Shown: positions 8,538 to 18,407, counted from the stretch's first letter. The stretch: DNA of 64,000 nt from Aquincola tertiaricarbonis (GCF_023573145.1 NZ_CP097635.1:1240001-1304000); one strand, 5' to 3'. Program-made: numbers and translations. The notes: generated by a model not told the origin, from the sequence alone.

Positions 8538-9545
8538 ATGACGACGATGAACCGGCGTACGTTCCACGCCCTGGCGGCCACGGCCCTGCTTGCCGGCACC
8601 ACGCGCATCGCGTCAGCGCAGGGGCCGGGCGCCAGACCGATGACGCTGGTCGTGCCCTACCCCGCCGGTGGCCTGTCGGATGCGATCGCACGGGTGGTCG
8701 AGCGGCCGCTGGCCAAGGCTGTCGGTCAGATGGTGATCATCGAGAACATCGGCGGCGTGGGCGGCGCGATCGCGGCGCAGAAGGTCCTGGGCGGCGCCCT
8801 CGACGGCGGCGCGATCTACCAGGGATCGCCCAATGAGCTGATCCTGACGCCGATGGCGCTGCAGGCGGCCAGGTACCGTGCCGAGGACTGGCGCCTGGTG
8901 CAGATGATCGGCAGCTTTCCGCTCGCGGTGCTGGCGCGCAAGGGGCTGCCGGCCAACGACATCGACGAACTGGTGGCGCTGGCCAGGAAGGCCCATGCCG
9001 CCGGCAAGCCGCTCAGCTACGCCAGTGTCGGCGTCGGCAGCCTGTACCACCTGCTGGGCGCGCACTTCGCCAACAGCATCGGTGTGCAGATGACGCACGT
9101 GCCGTACAAGGGCGCTGCACCGGCCATGCAGGACCTGGCCGGCGACCAGGTCGACGTGGCCTTCATCGTCGTCGGTGAGTCCGGCATCGCGATGGCCCAG
9201 CAAGAGCGCCTGAAGGTGCTGGCCACCCTGGCGCCGGCGGGCAAGGTGGAGGCGGCCTTCCTCAGGGGCTACCCGAGCATCAACGAGAGCAAGTCGGTGC
9301 ACGACTTCGCGTTCAACACCTGGACCGGCTACTTCGTGCCCAAGAGCACGCCGGAGCCGGTGGCGCGGGCACTGAACCAGTCACTCTCGGTCGCCATCGG
9401 CGACCCGGAGGTGAAGGCCCAGATCGAGAAGCTGGGCGGTACCGTGCCGCCGATGATGACGCTCGAAGCCGCCGCGAAAGAGTACGAATCGCAGACGGCG
9501 CGCTTCCGCGCGATCGCCAAGTCCGTGAAGCTTGAACCGCTGTGA
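8538..9545 (+). CDS. Bug/TctC-family periplasmic substrate-binding protein
   Basis: 335 residues from the ATG at 8538, which sits six bases after AAGGAG; ATGs at 8532 and 8547 are alternatives. A signal peptide with 'NRRTFHALAATALLAG' and cleavage near 'ASAQG' is followed by Bug-family motifs 'LVVPYPAGGLSDAIARVV', 'IIENIGGVGG', 'HVPYKGAAPAMQDL' and 'WTGYFVPKSTPEPVARAL'. It is less similar to the other two Bug proteins of the window than they are to each other in the 'VDNK/RPGAGG' region (here IENIGGVGG). No transporter membrane genes or enzymes are adjacent; ligand unknown. Confidence 0.88.
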   Translation: MTTMNRRTFHALAATALLAGTTRIASAQGPGARPMTLVVPYPAGGLSDAIARVVERPLAKAVGQMVIIENIGGVGGAIAAQKVLGGALDGGAIYQGSPNELILTPMALQAARYRAEDWRLVQMIGSFPLAVLARKGLPANDIDELVALARKAHAAGKPLSYASVGVGSLYHLLGAHFANSIGVQMTHVPYKGAAPAMQDLAGDQVDVAFIVVGESGIAMAQQERLKVLATLAPAGKVEAAFLRGYPSINESKSVHDFAFNTWTGYFVPKSTPEPVARALNQSLSVAIGDPEVKAQIEKLGGTVPPMMTLEAAAKEYESQTARFRAIAKSVKLEPL

Positions 9546-9555
9546 GTGGGCCAGG

Positions 9556-9583
9556 CCGGGGGCGCGCCACGGCACGCCCCCGG
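9556..9583. terminator. GC-rich hairpin between convergent genes
   Basis: CCGGGGGCG (9556-9564) pairs perfectly with CGCCCCCGG (9575-9583) across a 10-base loop, in the 45 bp between the convergent stops of the Bug gene and the PhoX-like gene. There is no T-run, so termination is inferred from position and stem strength. Confidence 0.5.
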
Positions 9584-9590
9584 GTGGCGC

Positions 9591-11081
9591 TTACAGCGCG
9601 CCGTCGTCCCAGGGACCGGTGATGGCGAAGGTGATGCCCGGGGTCTGGATGTTCACGAACAGCCACTCATGGTGGAAGGTGGCGCCCGCGAACTCCGAGC
9701 CGCGCTGGTCGCCGGTGAAGGTGCGACCCGACGGGCGGGTGTAGCTGCCGGTGGCCGCGAAGTTCACGTTGTTGTGGCAGAACGGGAAGATCTGGCCATC
9801 CAGCGTCAGGCCCCGCAGCGACTGCGGATCGTTGTCGCCGTCTTCGCACAGGATGAGGCTGCCGCGCGGGCTCCAGGCGATGTTGTCGGGCATGTGCACG
9901 TCCGCAGCGCGGCGTGATTCATAGACCAGCGTGAAGGTCTCGCGCCGCGGGTCATAGGCAAAGATCTGCCCCGCGCGCACCGTGCCGCCGCTGGTCGAGC
10001 AGACGTAGATCACGCCATTGCCGTACCAGCAGCCCTCGCCACGCACCAAGCTGGCCGCGCCCTGCACCAGGCCCTGGGCCACCACGCCGCCATAGCTGGT
10101 GCCGCTGATGAAGGGCTTGTTCGGCTCATTGATGTCCACCCACTCCACGTCCCAGGTGGTGCCGTCGGCAAAGCCGGCACCGGTGTTGAAGAAGGCGATG
10201 TTCTGGCCCAGCGCGTTGATGCTGGCATTGGCGGGCACCTTCAGCTTCATCATCTGCAGCTTGCCGCCGGCCGAGGGTCGGCCCGGCACCTTGGGGATGA
10301 AGCGGTAGAAGCCGCTGGGGGTGGAATCCTCGGTCTCGTAGATGATGCCGGTGACCGGGTCCACCGCCACCGCTTCATGGCTGAAGCAGCCCATGTCCAG
10401 CAGCGGCACCGGGTTGGCCGGGCCGGCGGCGGGCACGTCGAAGCAGTAGCCGTGCTGCTTGCTGGCGCCGTTGTGCACGCCGTCCGAGGTTTCTTCGCAG
10501 GTGATCCAGGTGTTCCACGGCGTGGGGCCGCCGGCGCAGTTGCGGATGGTGCCCGACAGCGTGGCCCAGGACGAGATGAACTTCTGCTGCCGCGGTGCGA
10601 ACACCAGGTTGGTGGTGCCGCCATTGCACTTGGGGTCGTAGGTGATCTTGGGCGCGGCATAGCTGCCGGCGCTGCGGCTGCCCTGCTCGTGGTTGCGCAC
10701 CAGCACCAGCTTGTCGGCATCGGAGGCCACCACGGCCATGCCGTCGTGCGCGCCCGGCGTGGCAATGCCGTCGCTCATCACATCGCCGGTCCAGCCGAAG
10801 GACCAGTAGCGGAAGCCTGAGGGCAGCTGCAGCAGCGGCAGGCCGGTGGACTGGTCGGCCACCGGGGCCAGCGGGCCGTAGTCGGGGCTGTAGGGCAGCT
10901 TGACCGCATGCGCGGCGCCGGAGCCCAGCACACCGAAGGGCAGGCCCACGGCGGCAGCGGCGGCCACGCCGCTGCGCAGGAAGCCGCGGCGGCCAAAGCT
11001 CCAGTGCGGGTCCATGTCGCGGCCGGTGTCGGCGCGGGCGAAGGCGCGCATCACGTCGATGTGTTCGTCACGGGAAGTCAT
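9591..11081 (-). CDS. PhoX-like (DUF839) secreted phosphatase
   Basis: 496 residues, starting at 11081 where AGGAGA lies seven bases upstream. A twin-arginine signal 'GRRGFLRSG' at about residues 30-38 predicts export of the folded protein by the Tat system. The body matches the PhoX/DUF839 family of calcium-iron alkaline phosphatases: 'VLVRNHEQ', 'GGTTNLV', 'WITCEE' and 'GCFSHEAVAVDP' regions contain the acidic and His residues of the metal sites, though I cannot align every ligand. PhoX enzymes release phosphate from organic esters. It follows the PEP-CTERM gene on the same strand by 60 bp, suggesting co-transcription. Confidence 0.85.
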   Translation of the reverse strand: MTSRDEHIDVMRAFARADTGRDMDPHWSFGRRGFLRSGVAAAAAVGLPFGVLGSGAAHAVKLPYSPDYGPLAPVADQSTGLPLLQLPSGFRYWSFGWTGDVMSDGIATPGAHDGMAVVASDADKLVLVRNHEQGSRSAGSYAAPKITYDPKCNGGTTNLVFAPRQQKFISSWATLSGTIRNCAGGPTPWNTWITCEETSDGVHNGASKQHGYCFDVPAAGPANPVPLLDMGCFSHEAVAVDPVTGIIYETEDSTPSGFYRFIPKVPGRPSAGGKLQMMKLKVPANASINALGQNIAFFNTGAGFADGTTWDVEWVDINEPNKPFISGTSYGGVVAQGLVQGAASLVRGEGCWYGNGVIYVCSTSGGTVRAGQIFAYDPRRETFTLVYESRRAADVHMPDNIAWSPRGSLILCEDGDNDPQSLRGLTLDGQIFPFCHNNVNFAATGSYTRPSGRTFTGDQRGSEFAGATFHHEWLFVNIQTPGITFAITGPWDDGAL

Positions 11082-11141
11082 GTCGTTTTCTCCTGGCAAT
11101 TGGTCGTTGGGCTGGGAATCAGCAGCGGGTGCGGGGCCGCA

Positions 11142-11702
11142 TCAGGCGCGGCGGCGGCGCGCGGCCGCGGCCAGCAGCGCCAGGCCGCCGGCCATCAGGG
11201 CGTAGGTGCCGGGCTCGGGCACGGCGGCGGTGATCGTGTAGCCCAGGGCCCCCTGGCCCAGGCCGTCGGCATGGTCGGCAATCGCCAGCACGAAGGTGCC
11301 GCTGCCATAGACGTTGTCGAAGCGCAGCGTGGCGGCTTCGCCAGGCCCGCCCAGCGACCATTCGGTGGTGCCATCGGCCAGCGCCACGTGCACGCTTTGC
11401 GTGCCGGTGCGCAGGTCGAGGTAGCCGCTGCTGTCGGACTCGGTGCCGTAGAAGGCCGCGATCACCGGGTCGAACGACGCATCGGACGGCGTCACGGTGA
11501 TCGTCACCTGCGCCATGAAAGGCGCGGTGAACTGCCAGAACGACCAGCCGGCCGCATCGCCCCAGGGGCCGCTGTCGGCGGCCACGCTGCCGGCAAAACT
11601 GCCGCTGGTCAGCACGCCCTGGTAGGCCACGGGCACAGCCTGGGCCGAGGCGGCCAGTACCAGGCCGCCCGCCAGGGCAGCCCATCGGGATACAAAGCTC
11701 AT
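11142..11702 (-). CDS. PEP-CTERM sorting-domain protein
   Basis: 186 residues from the ATG at 11702, preceded by GGAGGAAG. An N-terminal signal ends near 'ASAQAVP'. The mature domain is beta-rich with 'SFWQFTAP' and 'SDASFDPVIAAFYG' and probably lies outside the cell. The C-terminus is a textbook PEP-CTERM tail: 'VPEPGTYAL', a hydrophobic helix and a terminal Arg cluster. Such tails are recognised by exosortase (EpsH-type) enzymes, often in exopolysaccharide producers; none is encoded in this window. A longer ATG at 11813 is in frame but would displace the signal. Confidence 0.88.
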   Translation of the reverse strand: MSFVSRWAALAGGLVLAASAQAVPVAYQGVLTSGSFAGSVAADSGPWGDAAGWSFWQFTAPFMAQVTITVTPSDASFDPVIAAFYGTESDSSGYLDLRTGTQSVHVALADGTTEWSLGGPGEAATLRFDNVYGSGTFVLAIADHADGLGQGALGYTITAAVPEPGTYALMAGGLALLAAAARRRRA

Positions 11703-11848
11703 CACTTCCTCCGGTTGGAGATCGAAGGCACGGCAGGCCGGCGCGCCAACGGCGCAGCCAGGGGTCGACCCCGTGCCCGCAGGTCGACCGCGGGAAACGG
11801 TGGAGGCAGGCACGCCCGGGCGGCCTGCACAGGCCGCGGCGCGGCCCT

Positions 11849-12253
11849 TCAGGCGGCGCGGGGTGGGCGCTTGCGGCGGCGCTGGCCGCAGCTGCGCCAG
11901 CGGGCGCCAGCCGGCGGTCGCCGGCGTGCCGCACGGCCTCTGGGGCCGGAGCCAGCGGGGCGCAGGAAGTCACCCGCCAGGTCCGCCAGATCGGTGGCCG
12001 GCGTGGGATCGGCTGCGCGGTCGTCGGCCGGTGCCGCGTCGTGGCTCTGGCCGCAGGCGCTGCCGGCTTTCAAGGCGCAGTCCGGGGCCGAAAGCGCGGC
12101 CACCGTCTGCGCGGCCCGCGTGGCGAGGCCGGCACCGGAGCCCCAGGCTGCCGCCATCAGTCCGGCCACCAGCCAGAGGACGCCCCAGCCACCGGCCAGC
12201 CGCAGGCACCGCAGGCAGCGGTGCAGGGGGGAGGACGAAGGCAGGCGGCGCAT
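11849..12253 (-). CDS. Hypothetical membrane-anchored protein
   Basis: 134 residues. The N-terminal 35 residues have basic residues then a hydrophobic helix ('GGWGVLWLVAGLMAAAWG'), followed by a low-complexity Ala/Asp/Pro stretch with two cysteines ('DCALKAGSACG') and an Arg/Pro-rich end. No family is recognised, and the arginine-rich tail is of the kind that GC-rich antisense frames produce by chance, so the call is weak. No clear ribosome binding site is seen. If real, it precedes the PEP-CTERM gene on the same strand. Confidence 0.4.
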   Translation of the reverse strand: MRRLPSSSPLHRCLRCLRLAGGWGVLWLVAGLMAAAWGSGAGLATRAAQTVAALSAPDCALKAGSACGQSHDAAPADDRAADPTPATDLADLAGDFLRPAGSGPRGRAARRRPPAGARWRSCGQRRRKRPPRAA

Positions 12254-12347
12254 GGGGGTGCAAGGCGTTGGTCGCCCTGATCCTCGGCGGCCAAGATGAC
12301 TTGCCCGTGACGGGCCGCACCCCGTCCGGACTGCCTGCGGTGGGCCC

Positions 12348-14930
12348 TCAGCGCCGGCGCACGATGCGCGGCTTGGGCAGCCGCGGCCGCGGGGGCAGCG
12401 GCGGATGGGCCAGCACCTTCTCCGCGTCGGCCACGATGCGGGCCAGCCGGTCGGCCAGCTTCTCGGTGCTGAGCTGCTCGCGAAAGCGCTCGACCATCAG
12501 CGGCAGGCTCATCGGCGTGGGCACCTGCAGCGGCACCAGGTCGATCTGCTGGGCCCGCATGCGCGCCAGCACCTCGCCCAGCCGACCCAGTTCCAGCTCT
12601 TGCGCCAGCACCTCGTGCTCGGCCTGGCTGAGCAGGCGGTTGCCGGCGTCGTACTTGCGGAACACCTCGTAGAACAGGCTGGACGAAGCCTGCAGCTGCC
12701 GCGTGCTCTTGGCCGCGCCGGGAAAGCCGCTGAACACCAGCCCCGCCACGCGTGCGATCTCGCGGAAGCGCTTGCGCGCCAGCGCGCTGCTGTTCAGGCT
12801 GGCCAGCATGTCGTGCATCAGGCCGTCTTCCGCCAGCACGCGGCCGTCCAGCAGCGGCGCCACCTCCACCGGGTGGATGCTGAGCAGCTCGAAGCCGTAG
12901 TCGTTGATCGAGATGGAGAAGGTGTTGGGCTGCTGCTGCGAGAAGCGCCAGGCCAGCAGCTGGGCCAGGCCCAGGTGCACGTTGCGGCCGCCGAACGGGT
13001 AAACGAAGAGGTGATGGCCCTCGCGCGAACGGTACTGCTCCACCAGCAGCCGGCCGGCCTGCGGCAGGTGCGACAGCCGCACCTGCACCTGCAGCATCGG
13101 CCAGGCGGCGCGCAGTTCAGGCTCGCTGAACGCAGCGCCCTTGCGGGCCGGCGGCGGCGGGGCTTCGGCCTCCGGCAGGCCGTCGGGGTAGGTCTCGGCC
13201 ACCTCGCGCGCAGCCTGGTGCAGCAGGGCCTGGATGGCATCGGCCAGCTCGCTGGACAGCGGCATCTTGGCGCCGTTCCACGAGGCCAGCTTGCCGCTGC
13301 GGCTGCTGGCCTTGCGCACGTAGGCCGTCATGTCACGGGTGCGCACGTATTCCAGCGCACGGCCACCGAAGATGAAGCAGTCGCCGGGGTTGAGGCGGGC
13401 GATGAAGCTTTCTTCCAGGTGGCCCAGCACGCCGCCGCCCACCCACTGGATCGGCATGGTGCTGTCGCTGACGATGGTGCCCACGCCCATGCGGTGGCGG
13501 CGGGCGATGCCGGCATCGGGCACGCGGTAGACGCCCTGATCATCGGGCAGCACGCGGTGGTATTCGGGGTAGGCGCCCAGGCTGCTGCCGCCACCCTCGA
13601 CGAAGGCCAGCGCCCAGTCGAACTCCTCACGCGTCAAAGTTGCATAGGCAGGTGCGCTGCGCACTTCCTCATACAGCGCGTCGGGCGTGAAGCCGCCGCC
13701 CAGCGCCACCGTCACCAGGTGCTGCACCAGCACGTCCAGCGGCTTGGCCGGGGTGTGGCGGCCTTCCACCTGGCCGGCCTTGGCGGCACGGCGGGCCGCG
13801 GCGCCTTCCACCAGCTCCAGCGCCTGGGTGGGCACCAGGGTCACGCGGCTGGGCCGGCCGGGCGCATGGCCGCTGCGGCCGGCGCGCTGCAGCAGCCGGG
13901 CCACGCCCTTGGCGCTGCCGATCTGCAGCACCCGCTCCACCGGCAGGAAGTCCACGCCCAGGTCCAGGCTGGAGGTGGCCACCACCGCACGCAGCCGGCC
14001 CTCCTTCAGGCCCAGCTCCACCCATTCGCGCACGCTCTTGTCCAACGATCCGTGGTGCAGCGCCACCAGGCCGGCCCAGTCGGGCCGTGCAGCCAGCAGC
14101 AGCTGGTACCAGGCCTCTGCCTGCGAACGCACGTTGGTGAACACCAGCGTGGGGCCTGAGCGCTCGATCTCCTCGACCACCGGCATCTGCATCTGCGCGC
14201 CCAGGTGGCCGCCCCACGAGAAGCGGCCCACGTCGGCGGGCAGCAGCGTGTCGATGGCCAGGTCCTTGGGCACCCGCCCCACCACCAGCTGGCCTTGCGC
14301 ATCGCCCACCAGCGTGGCCATGGCCTCGGCCGAGTTGCCCAGCGTGGCCGACAGGCCCCACACCACCAGCTGCGGGTTCCAGTGCCGCAGCCGCGCCAGC
14401 GCCAGCTGCACCTGCACGCCCCGCTTGTTGCCCAGCAGCTCATGCCACTCGTCGACGATGACGGTGTGCACGCCGGCCAGGTCCTGCTGCGCGCTGGCGC
14501 GGGTGAGCATCAGCGTCAGCGATTCGGGCGTGGTGACCAGCGCGGTGGGCAGCCGCCGGTCCTGCCGCGCCCGCTCGGCCGAGGCGGTGTCGCCGGTGCG
14601 CTGGCCGATGGTCCAGGCCGGCGCCTCTTCAGCCAGCGGCAGCGTGAGCGAGCGGGTGGTGTCGGCGGCCAGGGCGCGCATCGGCGTCAGCCACAGCACG
14701 CCCAGCGGCGGCGCCTGCCGGGCATCGTCCGTCGCCACGCCCAGCGCGGCGGCCCGCGCCAGTGCGCCGAACCACACCGCATAGGTCTTGCCGGCGCCGG
14801 TGGTGGCGTGCAGCAGGCCGCTGCGGCCGGCGGCCATCGCCGACCACACCTCGCGCTGGAACGGAAACGGCTTCCAGCCATGGCGCTCGAACCAGGCGCC
14901 CGGGGCGTAACGGCGGCGGCGTCCGGTCAT
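12348..14930 (-). CDS. Lhr-type DEXH helicase (ligase-associated DNA damage response family)
   Basis: 860 residues. Superfamily 2 helicase motifs: Walker A 'TTGAGKT' at 43-49, 'TTPESL' near 133, DEWH box at 160-163, 'WGLSATLGN', and motif VI '[11 protein letters not shown]'. The remaining C-terminal half matches the Lhr core winged-helix and DUF4011-like region. The length and the short N-terminus fit the 'ligase-associated DNA damage response DEXH box helicase', normally encoded beside an ATP-dependent DNA ligase, a 3'-processing exonuclease and a phosphoesterase. None of those partners is present here: the neighbours are a DUF429 protein 33 bp upstream and a hypothetical protein downstream. 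Confidence 0.88.
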   Translation of the reverse strand: MTGRRRRYAPGAWFERHGWKPFPFQREVWSAMAAGRSGLLHATTGAGKTYAVWFGALARAAALGVATDDARQAPPLGVLWLTPMRALAADTTRSLTLPLAEEAPAWTIGQRTGDTASAERARQDRRLPTALVTTPESLTLMLTRASAQQDLAGVHTVIVDEWHELLGNKRGVQVQLALARLRHWNPQLVVWGLSATLGNSAEAMATLVGDAQGQLVVGRVPKDLAIDTLLPADVGRFSWGGHLGAQMQMPVVEEIERSGPTLVFTNVRSQAEAWYQLLLAARPDWAGLVALHHGSLDKSVREWVELGLKEGRLRAVVATSSLDLGVDFLPVERVLQIGSAKGVARLLQRAGRSGHAPGRPSRVTLVPTQALELVEGAAARRAAKAGQVEGRHTPAKPLDVLVQHLVTVALGGGFTPDALYEEVRSAPAYATLTREEFDWALAFVEGGGSSLGAYPEYHRVLPDDQGVYRVPDAGIARRHRMGVGTIVSDSTMPIQWVGGGVLGHLEESFIARLNPGDCFIFGGRALEYVRTRDMTAYVRKASSRSGKLASWNGAKMPLSSELADAIQALLHQAAREVAETYPDGLPEAEAPPPPARKGAAFSEPELRAAWPMLQVQVRLSHLPQAGRLLVEQYRSREGHHLFVYPFGGRNVHLGLAQLLAWRFSQQQPNTFSISINDYGFELLSIHPVEVAPLLDGRVLAEDGLMHDMLASLNSSALARKRFREIARVAGLVFSGFPGAAKSTRQLQASSSLFYEVFRKYDAGNRLLSQAEHEVLAQELELGRLGEVLARMRAQQIDLVPLQVPTPMSLPLMVERFREQLSTEKLADRLARIVADAEKVLAHPPLPPRPRLPKPRIVRRR

Positions 14931-14963
14931 CCGCGGGGTGGGCGGGCCGTGGCCGTCATGCGC

Positions 14964-15914
14964 TCAGGCCTTGACCGGTGAGGCCTTCTTCACCGGCGCG
15001 GGCGCGGTGGCCGCGGCCTTGCCGCGGCGGGCGCGCGGGGCGGGCTTGGCAGGCGCGGTGGCGCCGGCTGGCGGGCCGGCTGGTGCGGCCAGTGGGGTGG
15101 CCGCCTCATGCGGCACCGAGACGATCCAGCCTTCCAGCGGATCGACCTGCGGCGGCAGGCCCCAGCCGGGCTGGCCATGGGCCCAGGCCGCCTGCAGCAT
15201 GCACAGCACCGCGTCCAGCTTGTCGCCGCTGCCGTCCGCCGCCAGCGCATCGCGCTGCGCATGGCTGCACTTGAGCCGCAGGCCCAGCCGGCTGCGGCCT
15301 TGCTCCAGCGCTTCCAGCAGGTCCTTGCGGGCGATCAGCCGCTCGGGCGTGTGCTTGGCGCGCTCGTCGCTCTTGTACGAGCGGGCGCCGATCAGCTCAC
15401 GCGCCAGCAGGCCGGGGTAGGCCTCCAGCGCCACGCGGCGGGTGTCGCCCTCATGGTGGCCGGGCAGGTGCACGCCGGCTTCGCGCAGCAGCGGCACACC
15501 GGCATGCAGCATGTAGGCCACCGGCGGGTTCACCCACTTCATCGAAGGTGACGAGCCCGCCGGCCGATCGACCGCGCGGTGCGCGAACTTGCCACCCACC
15601 GGCCGCGCCGCGCAAAAGGCGGCGAAGGTCTCGCGGATCTGCGGGCGGGTCATGGCCGCGTAATGCGTCATCAGCGCGGCCCAGTCCTGCGGCCAGCCCA
15701 GGGCCTGCACCAGCTCGCGCGGCAGGCCGAAAGGCAGGTCGAAGCCGCCCACCCACGGGCCCGGCGTGTGCAGCCACTGGCCGAAGGCGGCCAGCGTGGG
15801 ATGGCTGTCGATGCGCAGCAGCGTGCAGCGGCTGCCTTCCAGCCGGCCGTGGGCCACCACCACCGGCTTGCGCGCCGTGGGCGCGCTGCTGAAGTCGATG
15901 CCGTAAATGTCCAT
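14964..15914 (-). CDS. DUF429-family protein
   Basis: 316 residues from the ATG at 15914 (an ATG at 15923 adds three). The start 'IYGIDFSS' has the Asp of the RNase H-like fold shared by DUF429 proteins, with 'WVGGFDLPFGLP' about 60 residues on and 'SGDKLDAVLCMLQAAWA' near the end supplying further acidic residues. That fold suggests a nuclease or related role, but no activity is established. The last 45 residues are an Ala/Pro/Lys/Arg-rich tail, probably disordered and nucleic-acid attracting. It lies just upstream of the helicase gene on the same strand, suggesting an operon. Confidence 0.8.
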   Translation of the reverse strand: MDIYGIDFSSAPTARKPVVVAHGRLEGSRCTLLRIDSHPTLAAFGQWLHTPGPWVGGFDLPFGLPRELVQALGWPQDWAALMTHYAAMTRPQIRETFAAFCAARPVGGKFAHRAVDRPAGSSPSMKWVNPPVAYMLHAGVPLLREAGVHLPGHHEGDTRRVALEAYPGLLARELIGARSYKSDERAKHTPERLIARKDLLEALEQGRSRLGLRLKCSHAQRDALAADGSGDKLDAVLCMLQAAWAHGQPGWGLPPQVDPLEGWIVSVPHEAATPLAAPAGPPAGATAPAKPAPRARRGKAAATAPAPVKKASPVKA

Positions 15915-16016
15915 CGGCCGCATTGTCGCGGCGCGGCCATGCCGGTGCCGGCGCGGGGTCGGGCCGGCGCTACAGTGGCCCGCTCATCCCCCTCACTGCC
16001 AGCGGAGCCGTCAGCC

Positions 16017-17084
16017 GTGCCAGCGCATCCTGTTCTTGTGGAAGTCACCCGCGGTGGCTTCGTCGAATCGTTCCACCGCGGGTCGCTGGCCATCGTCGAT
16101 GCCGGCGGCGCTTTGCACACCGCGCTGGGCGACATCGAGCGGCCGGTGTTCCCGCGCTCGGCCGTCAAGGTGATGCAGGCGCTGCCCCTGGTGGCCAGCG
16201 GCGCGGCCGCGCGGCTGGGGCTGACCGACGCCGAGCTGGCCATCGCCTGTGCCTCGCACAACGGCGAGCCCGCCCATGCGGCCACCGCCGCCGGCATGCT
16301 GGCCAAGGCAGGGCTCGACGCCACCGCACTCGAATGCGGCGGCCACTGGCCGATGTGGGACGTGGCCGGCCGCGCGCTGGCCGCCACCGGCGCCCAGCCC
16401 GGCGCACTGCACAACAACTGCTCGGGCAAGCATGCGGGCTTTGCCTGCCTGGGCTGCCTGATGGCCACGGCCGAAGGGCGCGACGCACGCGCCTTCCTGG
16501 CGGGCTACGTGCGGCCCGACCATCCGCTGATGCGCGAGGTGACGGCCGCGCTGCAGGCCGCCACCGGCTGCAACCTGGCGCAAGCGCCGGTGGGCACCGA
16601 TGGCTGCGCCATTCCCACCTTTGCCATCCCGCTGCGGCAACTGGCCCACGGCTTTGCGCGCATCGCCACCGGCAGCGGCCTGTCGCCCGCGCATGCCGCA
16701 GCCGCGGCACGGCTGCGGCGGGCCGTGGCGGCAGCGCCCTTCATGGTGGCCGGCACCGGCCGCTTCGATACCCGGGTGATGGAGGCGCTGGGCGAGCGGC
16801 TCTTCTGCAAGGTGGGGGCGGAGGGCGTGTACGGCGCCGCGCTGCCCGAGCTGGGCCTGGGCGTGGCGCTGAAGATGGACGACGGCAACAACGCCCGCGC
16901 GGCCGAGGTGGTGATGGCGGCGGTGGCCGCGGCGCTGCTGCCCCGGGCCGCGCCGCTGCAGCCGGCGCAGGCCACGTTGCTGGCCGAACTGGCCGCCCCC
17001 ACGCTGCGCAACTGGAACGGCACCGAGGTGGGCGGCCTGCGTGGCGCCGAGGCACTGCGGCAGGCGCTGACGGTGGCCGCCTGA
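16017..17084 (+). CDS. L-asparaginase II family protein
   Basis: 355 residues from a GTG at 16017 with GGAG nine bases upstream. The family (PF06089 type, unlike the E. coli AnsB fold) hydrolyses L-asparagine to aspartate and ammonia in the cytoplasm. Conserved blocks seen are 'FPRSAVKVMQALP' (45-57), 'ACASHNGEPAH' (78-88), 'HNNCSGKHAGF' (132-142) and 'VGTDGCAIPTFA'. No signal peptide. Divergent from the DUF429 gene with about 100 bp between starts, so regulation from a shared intergenic region is possible. Confidence 0.87.
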   Translation: MPAHPVLVEVTRGGFVESFHRGSLAIVDAGGALHTALGDIERPVFPRSAVKVMQALPLVASGAAARLGLTDAELAIACASHNGEPAHAATAAGMLAKAGLDATALECGGHWPMWDVAGRALAATGAQPGALHNNCSGKHAGFACLGCLMATAEGRDARAFLAGYVRPDHPLMREVTAALQAATGCNLAQAPVGTDGCAIPTFAIPLRQLAHGFARIATGSGLSPAHAAAAARLRRAVAAAPFMVAGTGRFDTRVMEALGERLFCKVGAEGVYGAALPELGLGVALKMDDGNNARAAEVVMAAVAAALLPRAAPLQPAQATLLAELAAPTLRNWNGTEVGGLRGAEALRQALTVAA

Positions 17085-17093
17085 GGGCCGGCC

Positions 17094-17112
17094 GGGCGCC
17101 GTCGCGGCGCCC
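17094..17112. terminator. Hairpin between convergent genes
   Basis: GGGCGCCG and CGGCGCCC form a perfect 8-bp stem with a 3-base loop, ten bases after the asparaginase stop and before the convergent diguanylate cyclase stop. No T-run follows. Confidence 0.5.
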
Positions 17113-17129
17113 AGCTCAGAACGCCCCGG

Positions 17130-18332
17130 TCAGGACGCCCAGAACGGCAGGTCGCTCTGCGGCGGCAGCGCGTCACCCAGGGCCTGCGTGACCTGATTGC
17201 GGCCGCGGGCCTTGGCCGTGTAGAGCGCGCGGTCCACCCGCTGCACCAGGTGCTCGGGCTCGCCATCGATCGCCACGCCATAGGTGCCCACGCCGCCGCT
17301 GGTGGTGACGGCGATGTGCCGGTCGCGCCACGCCACCGGCGTCAGCGACACCTGGTGTCGGAAGGCCTCGGCACGCTGCCAGGCCTCTGCCGCCGTCGTG
17401 CCCGGCATCAACACGCCGAACTCTTCGCCGCCCAGGCGAACCAGTACGTCGCCGGGGCCAGCGAAGGCCGTGCGCAGCCAGCCGGAAAAGGCGATCAGGC
17501 AGGCGTCGCCCGCGGCATGGCCGTGGGTGTCGTTGATGCGCTTGAACCAGTCGATGTCGAACATGGCGAGCGACAGCGGCTGGCCGCTGCGCTGCGCCTG
17601 ATGGGCCATCTCGGGCAGCACCTGGTTGAAGTGCAGCCGGTTGCCCAACTGCGTCAGCCCGTCGGTGCGGCTGAGCGCCCGGAAGCGTTCACGCTGGTCC
17701 AGCAGCTCGAAGGCCATCGCGGTGTGGGCGTGGTATTCGGCATGGCCCCGCCGCAACGCCAACACCAGGAAAGCCAGGTGCCCGACCAAAGTCAGCACCA
17801 CCGGCAGTGCCTGCGCGTCATGCCAGGCCAGCGCGGCGATGCCGGGCAGGCTGAGAAAGGCGACGCCCAGCAGGGCCAGCGGACGGTTCATCGCGAAGGT
17901 GAACACCATGGCGGTGGCAAAGGCCACGGTGGACACCACGGCCACCAGCCGTGCATTGCCGAAGTCTGGTGTCGCCAGCACCCAGCTGCTGGCCAGCCCC
18001 CAGCTCAAGGCGGTGGCCAGCAGCAGATTCCAGTGCACCAGGGCCCAGCGGCGCAGCACATCGACGTCGGCCTGCCGGGGCAGGCGGTGCAGCAGCCGCA
18101 GCAACAGCAGCAGCGCGAACAGCGCGGTGACCATCAGGCCCGCCGCCCAGTGCATCCCCGGGCGGCTGGCAAAGCCCCAGCACAGGCACCAGGCGACCAG
18201 GTAGAAGAAGCCGCCGAGCCGCGTGCGCTGGCGTATGTCCTGCGCCTGCCGCCATTGCGCGAAGTGCTCCCTGGTGGTGGGCGGACCGGCCTCGGGCAGG
18301 GTCGCGGTGGACGGCACGTCGTTGTTCTTCAT
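17130..18332 (-). CDS. Membrane-bound GGDEF diguanylate cyclase
   Basis: 400 residues from the ATG at 18332; an ATG at 18377 is possible but lies before a polar stretch. Residues about 35-205 carry several membrane helices with short loops, an uncharacterised membrane sensor. The C-terminal GGDEF domain has 'TDGLTQLGNR' at its start and an intact active site 'GGEEF' near residue 300, so it should make cyclic di-GMP. The usual RxxD inhibitory site is replaced by GPGD, suggesting no product inhibition through that site. Convergent with asparaginase II. Confidence 0.88.
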   Translation of the reverse strand: MKNNDVPSTATLPEAGPPTTREHFAQWRQAQDIRQRTRLGGFFYLVAWCLCWGFASRPGMHWAAGLMVTALFALLLLLRLLHRLPRQADVDVLRRWALVHWNLLLATALSWGLASSWVLATPDFGNARLVAVVSTVAFATAMVFTFAMNRPLALLGVAFLSLPGIAALAWHDAQALPVVLTLVGHLAFLVLALRRGHAEYHAHTAMAFELLDQRERFRALSRTDGLTQLGNRLHFNQVLPEMAHQAQRSGQPLSLAMFDIDWFKRINDTHGHAAGDACLIAFSGWLRTAFAGPGDVLVRLGGEEFGVLMPGTTAAEAWQRAEAFRHQVSLTPVAWRDRHIAVTTSGGVGTYGVAIDGEPEHLVQRVDRALYTAKARGRNQVTQALGDALPPQSDLPFWAS

Positions 18333-18407
18333 CAGGCTCGGCAGTGGTCGCTCGCGCCCCGAACGGGGCCGGCGCATTGTCTGCGACCGGCGCTCAGAAC
18401 TGTGGCA

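Noticed and set aside
5270..8608. 1112-residue open frame on the minus strand over the FUSC gene
   Set aside because: It is a GC-rich shadow of the FUSC frame, with low-complexity Ala/Gly/Arg sequence.
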